Source: Roseateles noduli (lineage in GTDB: Bacteria; Pseudomonadota; Gammaproteobacteria; Burkholderiales; Burkholderiaceae_C). Taken from it: DNA of 64,000 nucleotides. The notes below the pieces were generated by a model that was not told where the DNA came from, ran no database searches, and saw only the letters and a program-made list of their open reading frames with translations. Shown one piece after another: positions 56,458 through 64,000 of the stretch. Both the position numbers and the translations under genes were made by a program. The stretch covers positions 434,001 to 498,000 of the forward strand of contig NIOE01000006.1 in the NCBI GenBank assembly GCA_002205125.1, given 5' to 3'. Numbering within the stretch: the stretch's first letter is position 1; the number at the start of each line of letters is the position of its first letter.

Positions 56458-56979
56458 ATGGACAACCAACCGCTGATCGACTGGCATTCGATGTTCATGG
56501 GCGTGGCCCTGCTGGCCGGCGCCCGTTCCAAGGACAGCCGCAAGCGCAACGGCGCCTGCATCGCGAGTTCCGACTACAAGATCGTCGGGGTGGGCTACAA
56601 CGGCCTGCCGCGCGGGTGCGACGACAACGACCCGGCCTACTGGTCCGACGACGACACCGATCCGGCCAACTCGCGCCACAGCTACATCGTCCACGCCGAG
56701 GTCAACGCGATCCTCAACTGCGTCGTGCTGCCCCTGACCGGCAGCACCATCTACACGACGCAGTACCCGTGCCCGCGCTGCGTGCAGTCCATCATCCAGG
56801 TCGGCATCCAGCGCGTGGTCTACCTGGAGAAGAAGGACCACCAGATCGGCCTGAACGCGGCCTCGGCCAAGATGCTGACCGACGCCCGGATCAACGTGCT
56901 GGCGCTCAACGAGCTCGACGTGCCGGCGGCGGTGTGGTGCACGGACCTGTCGGGCTTCATCGCCAAGCCGCGGACCTGA
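56458..56979 (+). CDS. dCMP/cytidine deaminase-family protein
   Basis: 173 aa. Zinc motif HAE (79–81) and C105-P-R-C108 with spacing typical of deoxycytidylate deaminases. NGLPRGCDD and HSYIVHAEVNAIL support dCMP deaminase, which supplies dUMP. The start follows the promoter-like region shared with the divergent epoxide hydrolase. Confidence 0.9.
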   Translation: MDNQPLIDWHSMFMGVALLAGARSKDSRKRNGACIASSDYKIVGVGYNGLPRGCDDNDPAYWSDDDTDPANSRHSYIVHAEVNAILNCVVLPLTGSTIYTTQYPCPRCVQSIIQVGIQRVVYLEKKDHQIGLNAASAKMLTDARINVLALNELDVPAAVWCTDLSGFIAKPRT

Positions 56980-57099
56980 GCTCGCCTCGACGGGTGATCC
57001 GTCGAACTGGCCGGAAAACACCCCGCTTTTCCCGCTCAAGTTTCAGGCGGCTCGATTCATGATCCATCCCACGCCGACATGAATCGCTCCGAGGCCGCC

Positions 57100-57405
57100 A
57101 TGCACACCACCGCCATCCCGCCGCACCTGATGCCCGAAACCGCCCAGGCTCCCTGGGGACTGGTGCCGGATCTCGGCCTGACGGTGGCCGGCTCGGCCGG
57201 CATGGACGAGCTGTATGCGCTGCAGGACCTGATGGCCGGACAAGGCCTGACCCTGCAACCGACCCGCATGCTGTACGACCGCCTCTACGCGCTGGAACGC
57301 CTCAACACCGCGTACGCTCGCGGCGACTGGCAGCTGCAGGCGGCGGCGCAGCAACTCTTCGACGCCTACCAGCGTCGCGGTGAATGGATCGGCCTGGTGC
57401 ACTGA
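57100..57405 (+). CDS. Hypothetical protein
   Basis: 101 aa from ATG 57100, which follows GAGG; an in-frame ATG at 57079 has no ribosome-binding site. Helical, soluble, with AGMDELYALQDLMAGQGL and a C-terminal LFDAYQRRGEWIGLVH. No family recognised. It is followed by a terminator. Confidence 0.6.
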   Translation: MHTTAIPPHLMPETAQAPWGLVPDLGLTVAGSAGMDELYALQDLMAGQGLTLQPTRMLYDRLYALERLNTAYARGDWQLQAAAQQLFDAYQRRGEWIGLVH

Positions 57406-57436
57406 GCCGGCTTTCAGCCCTCCCGATTCCGAAACG

Positions 57437-57466
57437 AAGGCGCCCGCTAGGCGCCTTTGTCGTTTC
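57437..57466 (+). terminator. Rho-independent terminator
   Basis: AAGGCGCC and GGCGCCTT form an 8-bp stem around CGCTA, followed by TGTCGTTT. Confidence 0.8.
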
Positions 57467-57592
57467 CGGCGCCGACCGCTGAACGGTACGCTGACGGTTA
57501 CCTTTCGCCGTCTTGGCGACTTCATCTCCCGCGTGCAGAATCCGCGATCGAAAAAAAGCCGATACGGCGGTTGAACTCGGGAGGGAAAGGCG

Positions 57593-58336
57593 ATGCCATT
57601 CGTCGGATTGGGTGTTCACGTTCTGCTGGCGCTGTTCTGCGCCGTCCACGTCGTGCGCAACGGGGGGCAGCTGTACTGGCTGGTCATCCTGTTCTCGTTC
57701 CCGCTGCTGGGCAGCCTGGTCTACCTGCTGGTGTTCGTGGTGCCGCACTCGCGGGTCGAGCGCAGCGCCAAGCGCGCGATGCGCGCGGCGGGTCGGGCGA
57801 TGGATCCGGGACGGGAACTGCGCGAGGCGCGCGACGCCTTCGACGAGACCCCGACCGCCCAGAACCAGATGCGCCTGGCCACGGCGCTGCTGGAAGCCGG
57901 TGAAGCGGCGCAGGCCGCCGACCGGTTCCAGGCTTGCCTGCAGGGCCCCTTCGCGAAGGATCTGGAAATCCGCTTGGGCGCCGCCCGCGCCTTCCTGGCG
58001 GCTGGTCAGGCGGCGCAGTCGCTGGAGCATCTGGCGGCCATTCGCGCCGAGAAGGCCGACTTCCGGGCCGAGGCGGTGTCGCTGCTGACGGCCCGGTCGC
58101 TGGCGGCGCTGGATCGTCCGGTGGAAGCGCGCGCTGAATTCGAATCCGCATCGGAGCGCTTCGGCAGTGTCGAGGCCTGGGCGGAGTACGCGATCTGGGC
58201 GATGGGCCGCGGAGACGACGCGACCGCGCAGCCGCTGCTGGCGAAGATCGACAAGGTCAGCGCGAAGTGGAATGCGTTGACGAAGCAGCTCAATGAGCCG
58301 GTGATGCGGCGCCTGAGGGCGGCGCGCAAGGTCTGA
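57593..58336 (+). CDS. TPR-like protein with N-terminal membrane helices
   Basis: 247 aa. Two hydrophobic N-terminal helices (LGVHVLLALFCAVHVV, WLVILFSFPLLGSLVYLLVFVV) precede helical repeats with TPR-like consensus (NQMRLATALLEAGEAAQAADRFQ; LGAARAFLAAGQAAQSLEHL; LLTARSLAALDRPVEARAEF). It probably scaffolds a complex at the inner face of the membrane. Gene stands alone. Confidence 0.75.
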   Translation: MPFVGLGVHVLLALFCAVHVVRNGGQLYWLVILFSFPLLGSLVYLLVFVVPHSRVERSAKRAMRAAGRAMDPGRELREARDAFDETPTAQNQMRLATALLEAGEAAQAADRFQACLQGPFAKDLEIRLGAARAFLAAGQAAQSLEHLAAIRAEKADFRAEAVSLLTARSLAALDRPVEARAEFESASERFGSVEAWAEYAIWAMGRGDDATAQPLLAKIDKVSAKWNALTKQLNEPVMRRLRAARKV

Positions 58337-58357
58337 CCCTGCGGATGAGTTGCCGAC

Positions 58358-59263
58358 TCAAGCGCTCACGAACACCCGCTCCCGCATCCACTTCGTCGCC
58401 ACCCACTTCTCGCCTCGCGTGACCGCGCTGCTGGCGTGAAGGGACGCGTGGTCCAGTTCGCCGTATGAGTTGGCGTACTCGAAGTAGACGGCATTGCCGC
58501 GCTGCGGCGAGACCGCCCAGCCTGCCGCCGGGAACACTGTCTCGCCGCCGGCGGGCACGTCGTTGAGGTAGGTGACCAAGGTGCTCACCCGCTGACCGCT
58601 GCGCGCGATCGACGCCTGGTTGGCCGGGTTCGACGGCACGAGGAAGTCGTAGTGCGGCGCGCTGCCGGCGCCTTCGGGGTAGTGCAGGATCTGGAGGCCT
58701 TCGCCGTGCGAGACCGGCAGGTTCATGATCTCCGCGATGCGCCGGTCCAGGCGCGCGATCAGCGGCGTCTCCGCCGGGCGGAAGAACATGCCGAGGCTGC
58801 TTCGCAAGCCGCTCACGATGTCGCGCCCGGTGCGCGGATCGACGAGCGTCGACGGCCGCAGACGGCCTCGCGCCAGGGCGATCACTTCCTCGCATTCATC
58901 GGCGCTGAAGACGCCGTTGAGCACTGCGAGCATCGGGCGCTCCGCGCGAGCGGCCACACGCACGACGCGATCGTCCGTCGCGATGGAGGTTCCCGGACGG
59001 AAGCGCGGCGTCTCGTACCGATAGGGCGGAGCGCCGTGGAGGGCCGATGGCATCGGCTCGGCTGGCAGCTCGACCTGATCGATCGGCATCGCGCGCTCGC
59101 CGCGCCGCGCGCGCACGAACGCATCGACGATCGCCTGCGCCGCTTCGGCCGCGATGGCGCGCTCCTGCAGCGCGCCGCGAAGATCGCCCGGTGCCACGCC
59201 GTTGTCCAGATGCTGGCGGACCCAATCCCCCAGCGCAGGAGGAAAACGAACGACGGTCGTCAT
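58358..59263 (-). CDS. 2OG-Fe(II) oxygenase, prolyl 4-hydroxylase type
   Basis: 301 aa. The jelly-roll core has the HxD iron pair (APHYDFLVP), the distal His (DHASLHASSAV) and the 2-oxoglutarate-binding Lys/Arg in GEKWVATKWMRER. An N-terminal ~90-residue extension precedes it. It hydroxylates proline or a related residue in a protein; target unknown. It ends 22 bp from the TPR gene, convergent. Confidence 0.9.
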   Translation of the reverse strand: MTTVVRFPPALGDWVRQHLDNGVAPGDLRGALQERAIAAEAAQAIVDAFVRARRGERAMPIDQVELPAEPMPSALHGAPPYRYETPRFRPGTSIATDDRVVRVAARAERPMLAVLNGVFSADECEEVIALARGRLRPSTLVDPRTGRDIVSGLRSSLGMFFRPAETPLIARLDRRIAEIMNLPVSHGEGLQILHYPEGAGSAPHYDFLVPSNPANQASIARSGQRVSTLVTYLNDVPAGGETVFPAAGWAVSPQRGNAVYFEYANSYGELDHASLHASSAVTRGEKWVATKWMRERVFVSA

Positions 59264-59276
59264 GACAGTGCGTGCC

Positions 59277-60005
59277 TCAAAGCAGGTCCACGGCGACCCA
59301 GCCGGTCTCCGTCTTCTTGAACGTCTCCTGCAGCTGCGCAGTGCCCGCGCCATGGATCACCTGCGCGACGACGGGGAAGACCTTCTGCAGCTCGGCGTCG
59401 CCGGTCCACGGCGCAGCCTTCACCTGGTAGGTGTAGCTCACGACCGCGTGCCGGTCCTTGCCTTCGCCGCCCAGCTCCCAGTGCACCACCTTGTCCAGGC
59501 TGAGCTTGGCCGCACAGAAGTCGCCGCGCGTCTCCTTGCCGCCGTCCGCTTTCGGCTGCTCCCGCGTCACGTAGGACTGCTTGCCGGTCTCGGTCAGCGC
59601 ATAACGACGGACCTTCATGTGATGCGAGACCTCGTTGTCGTCCTTGACGTCGACCTCGGCCACCGTCGAGCTCGCCAGACCGAGACGCTCCAGCACCGGC
59701 AGCTGCAGCGCATTGCGCGCGCCGGCGTCGATCTCGCGCTGGGTCAGATCGATCGGCCAGTCGCTCTTGGCCAGGCACAGGTCGCCGCGCTTGGCAAGGT
59801 AGTCCGTCATCCCCGGGATGAAGTGATCGGCGGTCGGCTCGGCGGATGCTGCGGTGGCGGCCGGCTCCGCGGGCCGGGAGCAGGCCGCGAGCATGGACAG
59901 CGCGAGCGCAGCGGTCGTGAGACCGGCGGCACGCGTCAGACCTTGAGAAGCGCGATGAGGAGCGCGATGAGGAACGGGAACGGAGGTCATGCGGAAGATG
60001 GACAT
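59277..60005 (-). CDS. Lipoprotein, hypothetical
   Basis: 242 aa. A long N-terminal region ends in the lipobox SMLAAC. The mature part includes repeated segments with Cys (RGDLCLAKSDWP, GDFCAAKLSLDKV) that could form a disulfide. No family recognised. It lies downstream of the cytochrome c peroxidase gene by 29 bp and is probably co-transcribed with it. Confidence 0.7.
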   Translation of the reverse strand: MSIFRMTSVPVPHRAPHRASQGLTRAAGLTTAALALSMLAACSRPAEPAATAASAEPTADHFIPGMTDYLAKRGDLCLAKSDWPIDLTQREIDAGARNALQLPVLERLGLASSTVAEVDVKDDNEVSHHMKVRRYALTETGKQSYVTREQPKADGGKETRGDFCAAKLSLDKVVHWELGGEGKDRHAVVSYTYQVKAAPWTGDAELQKVFPVVAQVIHGAGTAQLQETFKKTETGWVAVDLL

Positions 60006-60034
60006 GGGGAATTCGGAGAATTCGGAAGAGCGGA

Positions 60035-61456
60035 TCACGACGTGCAGGCGCCGGCGGCGGGCGCTTTCGACGGCTGCGTGTCCTTGTCGTTGAGCGTGTT
60101 CAGGAAGCAGATCAGATCGGCGATGTCCTGCTCCGACATCGGCGGCTTGCTGTGCGCCGCGCGGCCGTCCAACGGCATCTGCGTGTCGATGTTGCCGACG
60201 AACTGCTTGGGCAGGTCGTCGAACTTGCGCACCTTGCCGCCGAGGTACTGCGTGGTGATCAGGCCGTAGGTCGGGAAGTCGGCATCCGGCGTCGCCTTGG
60301 GCGTGCCGCCCTCGGTCGGATACCAGAGCTCGGGCATCGTGTCGCGCGTGTTGTAGAAGCGGATCGTCTGCTCCAGCGAATGGAAGATCCCGTTGTGGAA
60401 GAAGCTGCGCCGCGTCGCCACGTTGCGCAGCGTCGGCGACTTGAACATGCCGCAGAAGGTGTTGCCCTTCACCGGCGCGTGATCCGTGCGCTGCGGGCCG
60501 CACAGGCCGATGTCGACGTAGGACGCGTCCGCGTTGGCGGGGATGGCCGCATTGCGCGGCACGCCGATGGCCTCGTAGGAGAAGTCCGTGAAGATCGCCG
60601 TGCTGCCGTTCAGCCCGGCACCCTGGTAGTGGCACGACGCGCAGTTGCCGCCGTTCGGATCGGCGAAGACCTTCAGCCCGCGCGCCTCGGCCGCGGTCAG
60701 CACGCCGCCGATCTTGTTGCCGATGTAGAGGTCGAACTTGCTCGAGTACGGATGGAAGCTCACGTCCTCCAGCTGGAAGGCCTGCAGCGCCTTGCCGGCC
60801 GCGGCGAAGGCCTGGGCCGCGTTGTCGAAGATCGTCGCACCGAAGGCCTGACGGAACTGCTCGGCGTACGGTCCGGCCTGCAGCTTCTTCACGACGTCGG
60901 CGGCGCTGGCGTTGGCCATCTCGTTGGGGTCCAGCAGCGGCATGCCCGCCTGCTCGGCGAGCGTCGCCGCGCGACCGTCCCACGCGAAGCCGCCGCCGGG
61001 ACCCGGCACGCTGACGCCATCGGGGTTGTCGAGCAGGTCCGCGTAGGGCGGCGTCGCATCCTTGTAGCGCAGCGAAGGCACGGCGCGCAGGCCGGCGCTC
61101 TTCAGCTCGGGACCGCCGAGCTGCACCGACAGGTCGTTGGACGGACCGTAGGCGTTCTTCGGATCGTGGCAGCTGGCGCAGGCCATGCGGCCGGAGCCCG
61201 ACAGCGTCGCGTCGAAGAACATCTTCTGACCGACCTGGGCGATGGGGCTCAACGTCGTGACCGGGTTCAGCGCGGTGCCCGTGGCGCCCGATGCCGCACT
61301 AGACGCGGCGCCGGATGCGACACCGGATGCGGCGATGTCCGCGTCGGTCTTGTCGGACGGCCCGCACGCGGCGAGCAGGGTGCCGAGGCCGACGCACACG
61401 CAGGCGCCGAGGAAGGCGGCCACCGAGGCGCGCACATGGAAGAGGACGTCACGCAT
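60035..61456 (-). CDS. Di-haem cytochrome c peroxidase/MauG-family protein
   Basis: 473 aa. Signal peptide plus lipobox (LLAAC), then an Ala/Ser-rich linker. Two haem-binding CxxCH motifs, CASCH twice (MACASCHDPKNAYG and GNCASCHYQGAG), are those of the CcpA/MauG family. A distal Met or His ligand region is in FFHNGIFHS. It is a periplasmic peroxidase or an enzyme that oxidises a partner protein. It lies between the lipoprotein and phosphoesterase genes. Confidence 0.9.
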   Translation of the reverse strand: MRDVLFHVRASVAAFLGACVCVGLGTLLAACGPSDKTDADIAASGVASGAASSAASGATGTALNPVTTLSPIAQVGQKMFFDATLSGSGRMACASCHDPKNAYGPSNDLSVQLGGPELKSAGLRAVPSLRYKDATPPYADLLDNPDGVSVPGPGGGFAWDGRAATLAEQAGMPLLDPNEMANASAADVVKKLQAGPYAEQFRQAFGATIFDNAAQAFAAAGKALQAFQLEDVSFHPYSSKFDLYIGNKIGGVLTAAEARGLKVFADPNGGNCASCHYQGAGLNGSTAIFTDFSYEAIGVPRNAAIPANADASYVDIGLCGPQRTDHAPVKGNTFCGMFKSPTLRNVATRRSFFHNGIFHSLEQTIRFYNTRDTMPELWYPTEGGTPKATPDADFPTYGLITTQYLGGKVRKFDDLPKQFVGNIDTQMPLDGRAAHSKPPMSEQDIADLICFLNTLNDKDTQPSKAPAAGACTS

Positions 61457-61529
61457 GGAAAGAGGAGGGGAGAAATGAGAGGGCCGGCGACGCTTGCGCG
61501 CCGCCGGCTTCAGACGCGGAGGACCGCGA

Positions 61530-63821
61530 TTACTTCTTCAGCGCCCAGACGTTGGTCTGGACCGTGTCGGCACCGATCTGCGCGGCCGTGTTCACGTCGG
61601 CCGACTGCTTCTGCGTGTAGTTGGCCGGGGCCTTCCACGCGTGGTTGATGGTGCGCACCGAGTCGAAGTGGGTGTCGGCGCTGCCGGCGTACTCAGGCAG
61701 GTTGAGGATGTTGGCGGCGATGAACTTCTCGGTGTACTTCGAACGGTTCATGTAGGACGCGTCCACCGCCGGGTCGGCGAGCTGGAACATGTTCTGCAGC
61801 GTGCGCACGAACGAGAAGTGGCTGTAGGCGTCGCCGTCGGACACGCCCTTGGGCGCGTCGGCCTGGTTGGTCAGGATGCCGAAGATGCTTTCGCCGTGAC
61901 CGCGGTTGCCCTTGGTGTAGTTGTTGACGGAGCTGTCGACCGTGACCGCGCCGGTCTTGGCGTCGACGACCACCGGCTTGGACACCGCGCTGTTGGACAC
62001 GTTCCAGCCGCAGCACGAGTTGAAGCCCGAGGTGGCGTTGCCTTCGTCGAACATCAGCACGATGGCGACGCGCTTGGCCGGGTTCTTCCACAGCGCCGAG
62101 GCCTGGATCTTCTTCACCAGCGCGTCGACGTAGTTGTCGCCGCGCGTGATGATGTTGGCCGCCGAGGTCTGTGCGACGTTGTTGGACACGCTGCCGCAGT
62201 CGCTGGCCGTGGCGGCGGTGCCGTCGGTCAGCTTGCCGATGACGCTGATGCCGTGCATGTCGTCGCACTGGTCGGGGACCAGGAAGTTCAGCGTGCCCAC
62301 CTTGTTGGAGGCCAGGTCGGTGCCGAGCTGGTCGACGTCGTAGTTGGCCGGCACGGCGTAGGCGGTGCCCTTCTTCATGTTGGCGTCCCACTGGCCGCCG
62401 CCCATGGTGCGGTTGCTGTACTTGAACTCCGGCGCGCTGCGGACGTTCTGGTAGGCCATGCCCGGGTGGTGCTTGGTCTTGTACAGGCCGGCGGGCATCG
62501 GCAGCGTCAGGCCGGCGTTGCCGACGGCCGCCGTGTTGCTGTTCAGCGTGCCGGGTGCGTAGACGTTGTCGACGGCGGTGACGGCGGCGTCGGCCACGGA
62601 GTCGGTGCGGAAGTCCTGGCCCGGGTTCATCGACTCGCTGTAGGTGCGCCAGGTCATGCCGGCAGCCGTGATCGCGTTGAACAGGTTGGGCTTGCCGACG
62701 ATGTTGTGGTTGACCGCGGCGGTCTGCGTGCAGCTGGCCGTGAACGGCGAGCTCGCCAGACCCGGCTGGGTCTTGTCGGGCAGCGGCAGATCGGTGACCG
62801 CATTGGCGCCGGTAGCGTCGCAGTTCCACTGGCTGTCGTCGGTGATGCCGAAGTCGTCGGCGCCGCCCAGGGCGGTGTAGTTCGGCTCGGACGGGTTGCC
62901 GGTGGCGTAGTAGCTGGTCAGCTGGTTGCCGGACGCGAGCAGCGCGTTGATCTTGGGCGCCCACGGCGAGCCCTTGATCGACAGCGTGGCCTTGTTCTCC
63001 AGCATCACGATGAAGATGTGGTCGTAGCGCGGCACGCCTTCGAGCGCGAACGCGGCCTGCTGCGATTGCGCGAAGGTGATCTTCGTGCGTGCGTCGGTGC
63101 CGGTGGGCGCGGTGGCGGTGCTCACGTTGGCGGCGCCGGCCAGGCGCGGATCGCCGCCCGGGGTCGCGAGCGCGTCGGGGTACATGTCGCCGCGGTCCAG
63201 CTTGGTGATCGCGTAGGTGAAGCGGTTGTCCAGGGCCTTGGACTCGGCCAGCATGGCGGGCTGCTCGGCGCCGGTGACGGTGTTCACGTCGGCCAGCACA
63301 TTGGCCAGCGACACGCCGATGCGGGTGGCGACGGTCTGCTTCTCGACGGCGTAGTTGGTGCCGTTGGCTTCGACCAGGCGCTGCACTTCCGACGACAGCG
63401 GGCTGATGACGACGTTGCCGGCCTGCTCCATGACCTGGTCCAGCGACGCGCGCAGCACGTCGCGGCTGGCGACCTTGGCGCCGGTGGACAGGGTGGCGTC
63501 GGTGCCGATGTCGGCGATCAGCGCGGCGTTGGCCGGCATCGTCAGCGAGAAGTGGCCCTTGGCGTCGGTGACGACGGCGTTCTCGGTGGTGTCGCAGACG
63601 CCGTTGACGTTGGTGTCGACGCAGACCTTGGCGCCGACGTAGTAGGCGGGATCGATCTTCGGGTCAGTCGCGCTGCCGGCGGTGAAGCTGGTCGCGGTGA
63701 CGACGCCGTTGATGGTGACGCTGGGCGTCTGGGTGTCGCTGTCGGAGCCGCAGGCCGCCAGGATGGCGGCGGCAACGAGGGTGAGCGAGGCGTTCAGCGC
63801 GGTGGATTTGCTGTGTCGCAT
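61530..63821 (-). CDS. Phosphoesterase-family lipoprotein (acid phosphatase-like)
   Basis: 763 aa. Lipobox AILAAC, then a ~230-residue N-terminal region with a Ca-binding-like DTNVNGVCD loop. The alkaline phosphatase-superfamily phosphoesterase domain starts at YDHIFIVMLENK, with NEPSEPNYTAL-type nucleophile region (PSEPNYTALGG) and the later metal motifs (VPDQCDDMHG and LMFDEGNAT, then RGHGESIFG). It resembles phosphoesterases of the PlcC/AcpA group. It is first gene of the cluster with cytochrome c peroxidase and lipoprotein. Confidence 0.88.
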   Translation of the reverse strand: MRHSKSTALNASLTLVAAAILAACGSDSDTQTPSVTINGVVTATSFTAGSATDPKIDPAYYVGAKVCVDTNVNGVCDTTENAVVTDAKGHFSLTMPANAALIADIGTDATLSTGAKVASRDVLRASLDQVMEQAGNVVISPLSSEVQRLVEANGTNYAVEKQTVATRIGVSLANVLADVNTVTGAEQPAMLAESKALDNRFTYAITKLDRGDMYPDALATPGGDPRLAGAANVSTATAPTGTDARTKITFAQSQQAAFALEGVPRYDHIFIVMLENKATLSIKGSPWAPKINALLASGNQLTSYYATGNPSEPNYTALGGADDFGITDDSQWNCDATGANAVTDLPLPDKTQPGLASSPFTASCTQTAAVNHNIVGKPNLFNAITAAGMTWRTYSESMNPGQDFRTDSVADAAVTAVDNVYAPGTLNSNTAAVGNAGLTLPMPAGLYKTKHHPGMAYQNVRSAPEFKYSNRTMGGGQWDANMKKGTAYAVPANYDVDQLGTDLASNKVGTLNFLVPDQCDDMHGISVIGKLTDGTAATASDCGSVSNNVAQTSAANIITRGDNYVDALVKKIQASALWKNPAKRVAIVLMFDEGNATSGFNSCCGWNVSNSAVSKPVVVDAKTGAVTVDSSVNNYTKGNRGHGESIFGILTNQADAPKGVSDGDAYSHFSFVRTLQNMFQLADPAVDASYMNRSKYTEKFIAANILNLPEYAGSADTHFDSVRTINHAWKAPANYTQKQSADVNTAAQIGADTVQTNVWALKK

Positions 63822-64000
63822 GGGAGTCCTGGAGTGGTGGCGATTGCTGTGCTCGAAGGCTCCGGGAGGAGACCGTTCGAAACGCCGCGCACTCTAGAAA
63901 TCACGCATGACGGATCCGTGTCACTCGTCGTCAAGGCCGCGTGAGGACCCTTGCGCCGCAAGGGCTCGCGTGTTTCGCAAAGTTACGTGAAGCGATGCGC
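63822..64000. other. Upstream region of the phosphoesterase cluster
   Basis: No gene is seen in the last 180 bases. A small hairpin (CCCTTGCG/CGCAAGGG) lies at 63950–63965. No Pho box or other known operator is evident. Confidence 0.4.

Noticed and set aside
61494-63944. A long plus-strand frame opposite the phosphoesterase gene
   Set aside because: Composition is dominated by Val/Gly/His/Asp, as expected for the complement of a high-GC gene; no start signals or family.

Overview
The window is 64 kb of GC-rich, densely coding chromosomal DNA. Gene content and order (pyrG–eno–ftsB, mogA–darP/pmbA, gloB/methyltransferase–rnhA, dnaX–ybaB–recR, hslO, rdgC, cysE–trmJ/suhB) match the Betaproteobacteria, order Burkholderiales. 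The Roseateles/Mitsuaria/Rubrivivax neighbourhood is my best guess, inferred from family and synteny knowledge without any database comparison.

Layout. 1–13 kb: a cut-off cupin gene, an AraC regulator, rdgC, a locally rearranged block (2.5–5.2 kb) with two related genes of unknown function around frnE, an aspartoacylase-like gene, a PIG-L deacetylase, two EamA exporters, a DUF3052 protein, a secreted TIMP-like protein, and an aminotransferase divergent from an Lrp regulator. 12.5–26 kb: housekeeping (DUF455 ferritin-like protein, gamma carbonic anhydrase, hslO, a 5'-nucleotidase lipoprotein, a NadR-like/PnuC pair, ftsB, eno, DUF1330, pyrG, an alpha/beta hydrolase, mutS). 26–28 kb: a Panacea-type toxin–antitoxin pair, then suhB and trmJ. 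29–34.5 kb: cysE, slyD, mogA, darP, pmbA and a TRAP solute-binding protein. 34.5–45.2 kb is the accessory part: an AbiEii nucleotidyltransferase with a small partner, orphan membrane and hypothetical genes, a three-gene SIR2–HerA–KTSC operon lying between two copies of the 3' end of the SRP RNA gene (ffs), a secreted YHYH protein, and a HEPN-like gene with an upstream partner. 45.3–64 kb: purM, dnaX–ybaB–recR, mltD, gloB, rnhA, an AraC/epoxide hydrolase pair, dCMP deaminase, a TPR protein, a prolyl hydroxylase-like dioxygenase, and a cluster of a lipoprotein, a di-haem cytochrome c peroxidase and a phosphoesterase.

Main points of interest. (1) SIR2, HerA-like ATPase and KTSC genes are coupled by ATGA overlaps and sit in a 3.9 kb segment bounded by 53-bp imperfect repeats of the ffs 3' end and terminator, as expected for a defence island inserted into ffs. 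(2) The 2.5–5.2 kb block carries the marks of a tandem duplication followed by deletion: a 44-bp perfect repeat, a relic of the last codons of frnE, and two diverged paralogues of an unknown family behind a shared ~70-bp leader. (3) Three small toxin-like pairs (Panacea, AbiEii, HEPN) lie within 20 kb of the SIR2 operon. I saw no tRNA or rRNA gene, CRISPR array, insertion sequence or integrase.
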